Origin: Microbacterium pullorum | GTDB lineage: Bacteria; Actinomycetota; Actinomycetes; Actinomycetales; Microbacteriaceae | Assembly: GCF_014836535.1 (NCBI RefSeq) | Contig: NZ_JACSQP010000001.1 | Span: 410,337 to 474,336, forward strand | DNA length: 64,000 nt | Reading direction: 5' to 3' | Part shown: positions 1 through 7,608 of the stretch, piece by piece | Position numbering within the stretch: position 1 is the stretch's first letter | Layout of the letters: each line of letters begins with the position of its first letter | Translations under genes and position numbers: made by a program | The notes under the pieces: generated by a model | The model's database searches: none | What the model was told of the DNA's origin: nothing | Seen by the model: the letters and a program-made list of their open reading frames with translations, nothing else

Positions 1-776
1 GGCAGCCGCAGCAACACCGTCCCCACGCACGGCCACGCGTCGGACTGCGCAGAACCCTTGAACCGCGCGGCCACGAAGGCCGCCGCGTCGCCGCCGGGCA
101 CCTCCCGCGGCACGAAAGCCAGCCGCGTCGGTGTGCGCGGCGTCATGCGGTCCGCGCGGAAGATGCGCCAGTCGCCCAGGTCGAGGTCCCAAGCGAGCAG
201 ATACCAGCGGCCCTGCGACGCCACGAGATGGTGCGGTTCCACCCGGCGCGCCGGCGGGGAACCGGCATCCGATGTCGTATCCGAGGCACGCGGGTCGGCG
301 TAGTCGAACCGCAACACTTCGTGTGCGCGGACCGCGGCCGACAGGGCGATCAGCACGTCAGGCGAGACCGACGGCGCAGGCCCGGCGCCGGTGTGCGCGA
401 GCGTGGTGAACGACACGGCATCCATGCGCCGGCGCACGCGTGACGGCATGACCTGGCGCACCGTGGTGAGCGCCCGCAGTGCGGCCTCGCCGATCTCGGT
501 GCCCGACATCGCGGCCGCCTGCAGCGCGATCGCGAGCGCCAGAACCTGGTCATCGTCGAAGAGCAGCGGGGGCAGCTCGCTGCCGGCATCCAATCGGTAG
601 CCGCCATCGGGACCCATCGTCGTGTCGATGCGGTAGCCCATCTCGCGCAGCCGCTCGATGTCGCGGCGCACCGTGCGGTGGCTGATGTGCAGGCGCTCGG
701 CGAGCACTGCGCCGGGCCAGTCGCGCCTCGTCTGCAGCAGCGACAGCAGAGTGAGCAATCGCGAGGTCGTGGTCAC
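1..776 (-). CDS. WYL-domain helix-turn-helix transcriptional regulator (3' end missing)
   Basis: The gene starts at a GTG (774-776) and runs off the left edge after 258 codons. The N-terminus reads as a DeoR/YafY-type winged HTH (residues about 5-55, with HISHRTVRRDIERLREMGY, preceding the GPDGGYRL turn). A WYL domain follows; the signature Trp-Tyr-Leu is residues 191-193 in the context RWYLLAWDLD. WYL regulators of this build sense small ligands or nucleic acid and usually act as local regulators. The gene is divergent from a VOC-family gene 98 bp away, a common pairing that makes the VOC gene its probable target. The last part of the WYL/WCX region lies outside the window. There is no sign of a frameshift. 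Confidence 0.9.
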   Translation of the reverse strand, partial: MTTTSRLLTLLSLLQTRRDWPGAVLAERLHISHRTVRRDIERLREMGYRIDTTMGPDGGYRLDAGSELPPLLFDDDQVLALAIALQAAAMSGTEIGEAALRALTTVRQVMPSRVRRRMDAVSFTTLAHTGAGPAPSVSPDVLIALSAAVRAHEVLRFDYADPRASDTTSDAGSPPARRVEPHHLVASQGRWYLLAWDLDLGDWRIFRADRMTPRTPTRLAFVPREVPGGDAAAFVAARFKGSAQSDAWPCVGTVLLRL

Positions 777-874
777 GTCTTGACCCTAAGACGAATGGAG
801 GACCGAAACAGTCCTATACGAGTGGAAACGTGACTGCTGTCGGAACACCGGCGTCCCCCTGATGAGGAGCAGAC

Positions 875-1348
875 ATGACCATCACCACGACCACGCACCT
901 GAACTTCCGCGGCACCGCCCGCGCGGCGCTGCAGTTCTATCACTCCGTCTTCGGCGGCACGCTGGCGGTCACCCGCTACAGCGACGTCGGAATGCCGGCC
1001 GGTGCGCCGGGCGCCCAGAACGTCGTCTTCGGGCAGCTCGAGAGCGACAGCGGATTCCGCGTCATGGCGTACGACATCCCCGGCGCGAGCGAGGGGACGA
1101 CGGATGCCGCGCATGCCGGACACACCCGACGCGCGAACGGCGTCACCCTCACGGACCAGCCGTTCTTCCTCTCCGCGCGCGGCGACACGATCGACGAGGT
1201 GCAGCAGTACTGGGCGGCGCTGGCCGAGGGCGCTGCGGTGATCGAGCCGCTGGCAGCTTCGGCGTGGAGCCCCGGGTTCGGCATGCTCACCGATCGCTTC
1301 GGCGTGACGTGGATCCTCGACGTGGCCGCCACGCGCGGCGGCCGCTGA
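875..1348 (+). CDS. VOC family (PhnB/glyoxalase-like) protein
   Basis: This is a 157-residue protein of the vicinal oxygen chelate superfamily, the PhnB-like branch. It has paired beta-alpha-beta-beta-beta modules, an N-terminal FYHSVFGGTL segment and a C-terminal FGMLTDRFGVTWILD segment, both diagnostic of this branch. The ATG is preceded by GATGAGGAG at good spacing. Family members include glyoxalases, antibiotic-binding proteins and many of unknown substrate. The usual metal ligands are not clear, so no enzymatic activity is assigned. It is divergent from the WYL regulator and probably controlled by it. Confidence 0.88.
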   Translation: MTITTTTHLNFRGTARAALQFYHSVFGGTLAVTRYSDVGMPAGAPGAQNVVFGQLESDSGFRVMAYDIPGASEGTTDAAHAGHTRRANGVTLTDQPFFLSARGDTIDEVQQYWAALAEGAAVIEPLAASAWSPGFGMLTDRFGVTWILDVAATRGGR

Positions 1349-1373
1349 TTGGAGCGGGAACACCCGGTGTCGC

Positions 1374-1736
1374 TCAGCGAACGACAGGCAGCCCCGTCGC
1401 CTCGGCAGCAGCGTCGATCGAACCGAGGTCGGTGACGTCGTCGAATCCGGCATCCACCATCAACCGTGTCGCCTGCGACGAGCGGTTGCCCGAGGCGCAG
1501 TACACCAGGTACTCGGCGTCGGGGTCGAGCTCATCCAGCGATGCGGCCAGCTCGCCGCCGTTGAGGTCGTACGACACCGCCCCGTCGAGGTGACCGTCGA
1601 CATACTCCGAGGGGGTGCGCACATCGATGATGATCGTGTCGTCACCGACGGCGACCGGCTCGGCCGGGGCGGCGCAGCCGACGAGGGTGAGGCTGAGGGC
1701 GACGGCGCCGACGAGGGCGGGGAACAGGCGCGACAT
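1374..1736 (-). CDS. Rhodanese-domain lipoprotein
   Basis: A 120-residue protein. Residues 1-21 are a lipoprotein signal ending in LVGC, so Cys21 is the predicted lipidated residue. A single rhodanese domain follows, with DVRTPSEY (38-45) and the active-site loop YCASGNRSS holding Cys80. Rhodaneses carry sulfane sulfur as a Cys persulfide, here on the outer face of the membrane. It is last in a four-gene minus-strand run (two zinc ribbons, DUF4395, this gene), 39 nt after DUF4395 and divergent from a CsoR-family repressor. The context fits sulfide/persulfide handling under a CstR-type regulator. Confidence 0.9.
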   Translation of the reverse strand: MSRLFPALVGAVALSLTLVGCAAPAEPVAVGDDTIIIDVRTPSEYVDGHLDGAVSYDLNGGELAASLDELDPDAEYLVYCASGNRSSQATRLMVDAGFDDVTDLGSIDAAAEATGLPVVR

Positions 1737-1775
1737 CGGATTCCTTGGGGTCAGAAGAGCGAAGGGGGAGCGGGA

Positions 1776-2297
1776 TCAGCGGGTGATGCAGGCGTCGCCG
1801 GCGCAGTGCTGCGGCGGCGTGCGGGTGAAGAGGCGCTGCAAGTGGCATCCGGGACAGATGCCGAAGGCGGTCTCGACGAACAGGAGCGACAGGCACGTGC
1901 CGCACAGCGCGAGCACGAGGGCGAAGGGGGCGGCGAACAGGCCCATTCCGGCGCAGGTCACCAGGCCCAGGCCGATGCCCAGCCACCAGGCGAACTCCTT
2001 CTGCGGCGCCCCGACCCATTCCGGTCGCTGACGCCGAACGATGAGACGGCCGAGCGTGAGCGAGGGCGACCAGCGGTCACCGGCGACCACGCGCAGCATC
2101 ATGTCGACGAGGAACAGGATGCCGAAGGGCTGCAGCGGCTGAGTCGACCCCGTCGCCGCGGCGAACCCGAACGCGGTCGCGCCGCCGAGGAAGAGGATTC
2201 CTGCGGCGGCGCGAACGGCGCGCTCATTGATGACGGGTACGGCGTACCCGTCGACGATCGTGCCGATGTGGGGTGCTGCCGAGGCAGCAGCCGTCAC
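1776..2297 (-). CDS. DUF4395 membrane protein
   Basis: About 173 residues with several hydrophobic segments and the DUF4395 pattern: an N-terminal VDGYAVPVINERAVRA, a central GRLIVRRQRPEWVGAPQKEFAW, and a C-terminal FGICPGC two-cysteine motif. The reading frame is open up to 2411, but the extra N-terminus is arginine-rich and is the out-of-frame shadow of the upstream zinc-ribbon gene. The GTG at 2295-2297, which overlaps that gene's TGA stop as GTGA, is therefore chosen as start and suggests translational coupling. DUF4395 proteins often sit beside rhodanese or thioredoxin-like genes; their function is unknown. The CPGC pair may be redox-active, which is inference. Confidence 0.82.
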   Translation of the reverse strand: MTAAASAAPHIGTIVDGYAVPVINERAVRAAAGILFLGGATAFGFAAATGSTQPLQPFGILFLVDMMLRVVAGDRWSPSLTLGRLIVRRQRPEWVGAPQKEFAWWLGIGLGLVTCAGMGLFAAPFALVLALCGTCLSLLFVETAFGICPGCHLQRLFTRTPPQHCAGDACITR

Positions 2298-2413
2298 GAT
2301 CCGCAGGAGCAGCGGTCGGCGACGGCGACGCCCGCGAGGGCTTGTTCGACGTGCTGGCCGCAGCCGTCCCAGGTCGGCTTGCCGCACTGGGGGCAGGTGA
2401 CGCGTGCGCACAT
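2294..2413 (-). CDS. 39-residue zinc-ribbon mini-protein
   Basis: A very short gene, ATG at 2411-2413 and TGA at 2294-2296. The product has seven cysteines: CPQCGKPTWDGCGQHV near the N-terminus and a final DRCSCGS. It is clearly homologous to the product of the next gene upstream on the same strand (shared pattern C-x2-CGK-x-TW-x-GCGQHV), so the two are tandem paralogues. Its stop overlaps the start of the DUF4395 gene. The cysteine pattern predicts zinc or another thiophilic metal, or persulfide, binding. No function is known. Confidence 0.75.
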   Translation of the reverse strand: MCARVTCPQCGKPTWDGCGQHVEQALAGVAVADRCSCGS

Positions 2414-2472
2414 GGTGTGTTCCTATTCGGGTCGGGTGTGGTCGGATCGAGTGGGGTGTGGAGGCGCTGGAG

Positions 2473-2664
2473 TCAGCGGCTGAACAGGCGGGAGAAGAAG
2501 CCGCCGCCGCTGCGCTGCGCCTGTGCCGCGGCGATCTGGTCGGGGCTGTGCTTGCCGTTGCACCAGTCCGACACCGGCACGGTGTTCTTCACGCTCTGCA
2601 CGTGCTGGCCGCAGCCGGTCCACGTCGTCTTGCCGCAGACGCGGCAGGTCACTGCTCGACACAT
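2473..2664 (-). CDS. 63-residue zinc-ribbon protein
   Basis: It starts at the ATG at 2662-2664, preceded by GAAGGAAC as a ribosome site; an in-frame GTG at 2718 would add an unconvincing leader crossing the operator. The product contains CRVCGKTTWTGCGQHVQSV and a later DWCNGKH, then a basic, glycine/phenylalanine-rich tail ending in SRLFSR. It is the first gene of the minus-strand unit leading to DUF4395 and the rhodanese. Comparable actinobacterial proteins are annotated only as hypothetical. The paralogous 39-residue gene begins 59 bp downstream. Confidence 0.8.
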   Translation of the reverse strand: MCRAVTCRVCGKTTWTGCGQHVQSVKNTVPVSDWCNGKHSPDQIAAAQAQRSGGGFFSRLFSR

Positions 2665-2698
2665 GTCGTGTGTTCCTTCGTTGCGAGGGGAGGCCGGG

Positions 2699-2737
2699 AT
2701 ACCCCCGGGGGTATTCACACCATACCCCGTGGGGTAT
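2699..2737. promoter_or_regulatory. Two CsoR/CstR-type operator palindromes
   Basis: ATACCCCCGGGGGTAT (2699-2714) is a perfect 16-bp palindrome. ATACCCC-GT-GGGGTAT (2722-2737) is a perfect inverted repeat around two bases. The centres are about 23 bp apart, in the divergent promoter region between the zinc-ribbon gene and the CsoR-family gene. G-tract palindromes of this form are the known operator type of the CsoR/CstR/FrmR family, so autoregulation and control of both divergent units are likely. Confidence 0.8.
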
Positions 2738-2775
2738 CGTTGCTGTCAAATCGGCTCCCCTGGAAGAGGTTCCCC

Positions 2776-3069
2776 ATGACCGACGTCACCGCCACGGCAG
2801 ACGCTGCCCTACACGACCCCGATGCGCAGCGCAAGATCGCCAACCGGCTGCGTCGCGCGCACGGCCAGCTTGCGGCGGTCATCGCGGCGGTGGAGTCGGA
2901 TGCCGCATGTCGCGACGTCGTGCAGCAGCTCTCCGCCGTGTCGAAGGCACTCGATCGTGCCGGGTTCCTCGTGATCTCCACGGCGCTGAAGGAGTGCCTC
3001 GCCGACCCCCAGGCCGAGGGCGGGTCGAACCCCGAGGAACTGGAGAAGCTCTTCCTCTCGCTCGCCTGA
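2776..3069 (+). CDS. CsoR-family repressor, CstR-like (persulfide-sensing type)
   Basis: A 97-residue all-helical metal/sulfur-sensing repressor of the CsoR/RcnR/FrmR family (RLRRAHGQLAAVIAAVE, then SAVSKALDRAGFLVIS). Copper CsoRs use Cys-x(n)-His-x3-Cys. Here the two cysteines are kept (Cys45 and Cys74, 29 apart, the same spacing as in CsoR and CstR), but the His position is Ala70. Loss of the His with both Cys kept is the pattern of CstR, which senses persulfides. The divergent rhodanese and DUF4395 genes agree. It starts at an ATG after GGAAGAGGT. The assignment to sulfur rather than copper sensing is inference from residues and neighbours. Confidence 0.85.
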   Translation: MTDVTATADAALHDPDAQRKIANRLRRAHGQLAAVIAAVESDAACRDVVQQLSAVSKALDRAGFLVISTALKECLADPQAEGGSNPEELEKLFLSLA

Positions 3070-3160
3070 GACCCCTGGTGGCGACGGACGCGCGACGGTA
3101 CCATTCGAGCGTCGTCGGGCAGGGGTGCGCCATGCAGAGACTCGGACTGGGGTAGGGCCG

Positions 3161-4579
3161 GTGTCCTCGCGCCCCGCAGTGCCGCACACCGCCACTCCGG
3201 GCTGGACGTTGCTTCCCCTCGCGCTCGCACAGTTCATCTGCTCGTTCGCCGGATCGAACATGAACGTGATGCTCACCGACATGAGCCGCGACCTCGACAC
3301 CACGGTGCAGGGCATCCAGGTGTCCATCACGCTGTTCCTGCTGGTGATGGCCGCGCTGATGATCCCCTTCGGCAAGCTCACCGACCTCTTCGGACGCAAG
3401 TTCTGCTTCATCCTCGGGCTCGCCGTCTACGGCGTCGGAGCCATCGTCAGCGCGCTCGCGCCCGGTCTCGGCATCCTCATCCTCGGCAACTCGATCCTCG
3501 AGGGTGCCGGCACGGCGCTGCTGATCCCGCCGGTCTACATCCTCGTGACGATGTATTGGACCGGCCTGGCCGAACGGGTGCGCGCCTTCGGCGTCGTCAG
3601 CGCCGCCGGCGGCATCGGAGCGGCGACCGGGCCGCTCATCGGCGGCTGGATCACCGCAGCGATCAGCTGGCGTGCCGCGTTCATCTTCCAGGCCCTCATC
3701 ATCGTGGTGATCCTGCTGCTGGCCTTGCGCATGAAGGATCCGCGCCCGGCCGAGCGCGGCCGCCCCTACGACGTGCTCGGCGCCGTGCTGTCGGGGTCGG
3801 GCCTCATCATCTTCGTCCTCGGCATCCTCGCCGCCGACAACGACCTGCTGCTCTCCCTCGGGCTCATGGCCGCCGGTGCCGGCGTGATCGCGGTGTTCTT
3901 CTGGTGGGTGCGCCGCCTCGAGCGGGCCGGGCGCGAACCATTGCTGTCGACCGCGCTGTTCCGCAACCGCATCTCGAACATGGGCCTGATCACCCAGAAC
4001 TTCCAGTGGCTGCTGCTGATGGGCACGTCGATGCTCGTGGCCAGCCAGTTGCAGGTCGTGCGCCAGTACGACGCCATCGAGACGGGGGTGATCTTCAGCG
4101 CGGCGACCCTCGGCATCCTCGTCTCCTCGCTCACCGCCGGTCGCCTGGTGAAGCGCTTCGCGCAGCGGTCGATGATCATCGTCGGGTTCATCGCCACGGG
4201 CGCCGGCCTGCTGGGACTGCTGCTGGTCGCCGCGGTCCCCGGGGCGTGGGCGTACGCGCCGGGGCTGCTGGTCCTCGGCCTCGGGGTCGGCCTCATGCTC
4301 ACCCCCAGCGTCAACATCGTGCAGTCCGCCTTCCCCGAAGAGCAGCAGGGCGAGATCTCGGGCCTGTCGCGCAGCGTGTCGAACCTCGGGTCGAGCTTCG
4401 GCACCGCCATCGTCGGCACCGTGCTGGCGGTGGCGTACGCCGGCCCCGCCGACGGCTACGGGCTGGCGATGACGCCGCTGCTGGTGGTGGCAGCCGCCGG
4501 CGCCGTGGTCGCCATATTCCTGCCGGGGCGAACAGCATCCGTCGCGGCTGAACCCGCCCAAGGAGAGGTCCGCTCATGA
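3161..4579 (+). CDS. MFS transporter, DHA2-like drug exporter
   Basis: About 472 residues with roughly 14 hydrophobic helices, typical of the DHA2 exporters. The loop 2-3 signature appears as GKLTDLFGRKF and the motif C region as GGIGAATGPLIGGW. The start chosen is GTG 3161 (VSSRPAV), after GGTAGGG; an upstream in-frame GTG at 3125 would add 12 residues. The gene ends in an ATGA overlap with the GH15 gene, so the two are co-translated. The substrate cannot be read from sequence. Coupling to a trehalase-like enzyme could mean sugar export or merely shared transcription. Confidence 0.85.
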   Translation: MSSRPAVPHTATPGWTLLPLALAQFICSFAGSNMNVMLTDMSRDLDTTVQGIQVSITLFLLVMAALMIPFGKLTDLFGRKFCFILGLAVYGVGAIVSALAPGLGILILGNSILEGAGTALLIPPVYILVTMYWTGLAERVRAFGVVSAAGGIGAATGPLIGGWITAAISWRAAFIFQALIIVVILLLALRMKDPRPAERGRPYDVLGAVLSGSGLIIFVLGILAADNDLLLSLGLMAAGAGVIAVFFWWVRRLERAGREPLLSTALFRNRISNMGLITQNFQWLLLMGTSMLVASQLQVVRQYDAIETGVIFSAATLGILVSSLTAGRLVKRFAQRSMIIVGFIATGAGLLGLLLVAAVPGAWAYAPGLLVLGLGVGLMLTPSVNIVQSAFPEEQQGEISGLSRSVSNLGSSFGTAIVGTVLAVAYAGPADGYGLAMTPLLVVAAAGAVVAIFLPGRTASVAAEPAQGEVRS

Positions 4580-6429
4580 ACGAGTACCCCGACATCGCCG
4601 ACCACGGCCTCATCGGAGACCTGCAGACGGCTGCGCTCGTGACCACCGACGGCACCATCGACTGGTTCTGCAGCCCGCGCTTCGACTCGCCGAGCATCTT
4701 CGGGGCCCTGCTCGACAAGGAACGCGGCGGTCACTTCAGCGCGCGGGCGCGGGGCGAGAACGTCAAGACGAAACAGCTCTACTTTCCCGACACCGCCATC
4801 CTCATCACCCGGTTCATGACCGAGGACGGGGTGGGGGAGGTCATCGACTACATGCCGGTCGCCTCCGACACCCCGAGCGAGAGGCATCGGCTCGTGCGGC
4901 AGCTGACGTGCGTGCGCGGCTCGATCGTGTTCGACATCGCCATCGCCCCCCGCTTCGACTACGGGCGGCAGCCGCACGAGGTGACGGTCACCGACGATGG
5001 CGCCATGTTCACCGCGGGCGAGACGACGATGACCCTCAACCTCATCCGCGACGCCGATCTGGAGCGACTCGCACGGGCCGAGCAGACGGATGCCGGTGAC
5101 CTGCGGTTCACGCTCAGCCTGGTGCAGGGCCAGACACGCGGCCTCGTCCTGGAAATGAACGGTGCGCCCGAGCCGCGTGCCGTGCCCGTCGACGAAGCCC
5201 GGCGGCTGCTCGATGACACCGCGCACTACTGGCAGGACTGGATCGGCCGCTCCACCTACGACGGCCGTTGGCGCGAAGAGGTCGAACGCTCAGCCATCAC
5301 CCTGAAACTGCTCACCTACGCGCCCTCCGGCGGGCTCGTCGCCGCGCCGACGGCCGGGCTTCCCGAGCAGATCGGCGGCGAACGCAACTGGGACTACCGC
5401 TTCACCTGGGTGCGCGACGCGTCGTTCTCGGTGACCACGCTGGTGCGGCTCGGCTTCTACGACGAGGCGGCGGCATTCGGTCGCTGGCTGCGCGACCGCA
5501 TCGCCGAACAGGCGGGCTCGGACACCGGGCCGCTGAACATCATGTACCGCATCGACGGCGACCCGCACCTGTCGGAGGAGTCCCTCGAGGCGTGGGAAGG
5601 CTACCGGCAGTCCTTCCCGGTGCGCGTCGGCAACGACGCCGCCGGGCAGTTGCAGCTGGACATCTACGGCGAGGCGCTGGACGCCCTCTGGCACGCCCAC
5701 AACGCCGGTATCGCCATCGGTCAGCCCGGCTGGATCGCCATCGGCTCGCTGCTGGATTGGCTGGCCGACAACTGGGATCAGCCCGAGGAAGGCATCTGGG
5801 AGACCCGGGGCGGCCGCAAGGATTTCACCTACGGGCGACTCATGTGCTGGGTGGCCTTCGACCGCGCCATCCGCCTCGCCGTCGCTTACGGCCGGCCCGC
5901 CCCGCTCGCCCGCTGGACCGAGCAGCGCGACGCCGTCTACAACCAGATCATGACGAAGGGGTGGAACCCCGAACGCCGCACGTTCGTGCAGCAGTACGGC
6001 GAGACCGTACTCGACGCGTCGCTGCTGAAGATGACGCAGGTCGGGTTCATCTCGCCGCAGGACCCGATGTGGCTCGACACCCTCGCGGCGATGGAGACCG
6101 AACTGGTCTCCGACAGCCTCGTGTACCGCTACGACCCCAGCGCGTCACCCGACGGGCTGCGGGGATCGGAGGGCACGTTCTCGCTGTGCACGTTCCTCTA
6201 CGTCGACGCCCTCGCGCGCGCCGATCGCCTCGACGCCGCGCGCCTCACGTTCGAGAAGATGCTCACCTACGCCAACCACCTCGGGCTCTACTCGGAGGAG
6301 ATCGCCCCCACCGGCGAGCAGATCGGCAACTTCCCGCAGGCGTTCACCCATCTGGCCCTCATCGATGCCGCGTTGACCCTCGACGAGCACCTCGCCGCAC
6401 GCCGGCCGGGGCGCCGCACCAATCCCTGA
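4576..6429 (+). CDS. GH15 family glycoside hydrolase, trehalase-like
   Basis: A 617-residue protein with the actinobacterial GH15 architecture: a beta-sandwich N-terminal domain (YPDIADHGLIGDLQTAALV, TIDWFC) followed by an (alpha/alpha)6 barrel. Family landmarks include RNWDYRFTWVRDASF (about residue 271), WEGYRQSFPVRVGN and the second catalytic region GLYSEEIAPTGEQIGNFPQAF with acidic residues at about 574-575. Mycobacterial relatives hydrolyse trehalose, while others act on maltose or dextrins, so substrate is uncertain. There is no signal peptide, so it is cytoplasmic. It overlaps the MFS gene by four bases. Confidence 0.88.
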   Translation: MNEYPDIADHGLIGDLQTAALVTTDGTIDWFCSPRFDSPSIFGALLDKERGGHFSARARGENVKTKQLYFPDTAILITRFMTEDGVGEVIDYMPVASDTPSERHRLVRQLTCVRGSIVFDIAIAPRFDYGRQPHEVTVTDDGAMFTAGETTMTLNLIRDADLERLARAEQTDAGDLRFTLSLVQGQTRGLVLEMNGAPEPRAVPVDEARRLLDDTAHYWQDWIGRSTYDGRWREEVERSAITLKLLTYAPSGGLVAAPTAGLPEQIGGERNWDYRFTWVRDASFSVTTLVRLGFYDEAAAFGRWLRDRIAEQAGSDTGPLNIMYRIDGDPHLSEESLEAWEGYRQSFPVRVGNDAAGQLQLDIYGEALDALWHAHNAGIAIGQPGWIAIGSLLDWLADNWDQPEEGIWETRGGRKDFTYGRLMCWVAFDRAIRLAVAYGRPAPLARWTEQRDAVYNQIMTKGWNPERRTFVQQYGETVLDASLLKMTQVGFISPQDPMWLDTLAAMETELVSDSLVYRYDPSASPDGLRGSEGTFSLCTFLYVDALARADRLDAARLTFEKMLTYANHLGLYSEEIAPTGEQIGNFPQAFTHLALIDAALTLDEHLAARRPGRRTNP

Positions 6430-6451
6430 CGCCGCCCCCCCGACGGCCGAG

Positions 6452-7474
6452 TCAGCGGGGCAGGGGAGCGGTGGTGGCGCGCGGAACGAGCATGGTCGGC
6501 ACGGTCACGCGCTCGTCCACCGGCGTGCCGGCGATCAGGGCGAGGGTCATGAGCGCCGCCGTCGCACCCTGCAGTGCGGCCGGCTGCGCGATCGTGGTCA
6601 GGTCGGTGAGTGCAGCCAGGGGATGATCGTCGATGCCGATGACCGACACATCCTCGGGCACCCGCAGCCCCGCACGGCGCACCGTGCGGATCGCGGCCAG
6701 CGCCATTTCGTCGGAGTGCACGAACACCGCCGTCGGCGGTTCGGGCGCGCTGAGGAGCTTGCCCATCGCGAGGGCGGCGGCCTCGGAATCCCACGGGATG
6801 CGCACCGTGAGCGCGGGATCGAGCGGGATGCCGGCACGCGCGAGCGCCGCACGGAACCCCTCTGAGCGGTCGATCTCGGCGCGCCACTCGGGGATCGACG
6901 GCGGCACCGCCTCGATCATCCCGATGCGGCGGTGGCCGAGCGCCAGCAGGTGCGCCGCCGCCTGTCGGGACGCCTCGACATCGTCGATGCGCACGAACGG
7001 AAACGTCGTGTGTCGTCCGCTGACCGACACCACGTGCACCCGCAGCGCCTCGAGTGCCTGCTGCTCGGTGTCATCGACCGGCATCCCCACGACGATGACG
7101 GCATCGACCTTGCGCCGGGTGGGAAGGTCGCGGAAGAAACCGTGGCGTGCGTCGGCATCGGGCACCTGATACAGCAGCACGTCCATCCCGGCCCGCCGCA
7201 GCTCCCGCTCGATCCCCTCGACCACGGCGCCGAAGAACCATCTCGAGGCCTGCGGAATGAGTACCGCCACCCGTCCGGTCGCGCCCCGGGCGAGCTTCGA
7301 CGCCTCGGGATGCACCACGTACCCCATCTCGTGGGCGATCTCACTGACGCGTCGCCGCGTGGCCTCCGACACTCCGTACGCGCCGCTGAGCGCGCGGGAG
7401 ACGGTGGCCATGCCCACGCCGGCGCGCTCGGCGACATCCGCCATGTTGACCATCGGCTGACCGGGCACTCCCAT
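6452..7474 (-). CDS. LacI family transcriptional regulator
   Basis: A 340-residue LacI/GalR regulator. The HTH lies in residues 9-30 (MADVAERAGVGMATVSRAL) with the hinge helix KLARGATG, then a periplasmic-binding-protein-like effector domain (VAVLIPQASRWFFGAVVEGI, VFVHSDEMALAAIRTVRRAG, IGIDDHPLAALTDLTT). It is divergent from a complete sugar ABC importer (binding protein plus two permeases), with two GGAAGCG-type operators in between, so it most likely represses that importer. It ends 22 bp from the stop of the convergent GH15 gene. Confidence 0.93.
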   Translation of the reverse strand: MGVPGQPMVNMADVAERAGVGMATVSRALSGAYGVSEATRRRVSEIAHEMGYVVHPEASKLARGATGRVAVLIPQASRWFFGAVVEGIERELRRAGMDVLLYQVPDADARHGFFRDLPTRRKVDAVIVVGMPVDDTEQQALEALRVHVVSVSGRHTTFPFVRIDDVEASRQAAAHLLALGHRRIGMIEAVPPSIPEWRAEIDRSEGFRAALARAGIPLDPALTVRIPWDSEAAALAMGKLLSAPEPPTAVFVHSDEMALAAIRTVRRAGLRVPEDVSVIGIDDHPLAALTDLTTIAQPAALQGATAALMTLALIAGTPVDERVTVPTMLVPRATTAPLPR

Positions 7475-7494
7475 GTGTCAGAGGATAACTCTCC

Positions 7495-7563
7495 GGAAGC
7501 GGTTGCGAAGGCTGTTCATTGACGTCGCGGTATCCGTATGGTTCCATCATCGGAAGCGCTTCC
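7495..7563. promoter_or_regulatory. LacI-type operators upstream of sugar ABC importer
   Basis: GGAAGCGCTTCC (7552-7563) is a perfect 12-bp palindrome with the central CG step typical of LacI-family operators. A second copy, GGAAGCGGTTGC (7495-7506), matches at 10 of 12 positions. The centres are 57 bp apart, between the divergent LacI gene and the binding-protein gene. A possible -35 box TTGACG (7519-7524) lies between them. Confidence 0.75.
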
Positions 7564-7608
7564 CATGCCGCGATACGCCATCCAACGAAGCTGGCGGAAG
7601 GACAACGG

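Noticed and set aside
2776..3069. Copper-sensing CsoR
   Set aside because: The His ligand is Ala70 and no copper exporter or chaperone is adjacent; rhodanese and DUF4395 favour sulfur sensing.
2879..4561. 560-codon minus-strand open frame
   Set aside because: Shadow of the CsoR-family and MFS genes; low-complexity composition and no motif.
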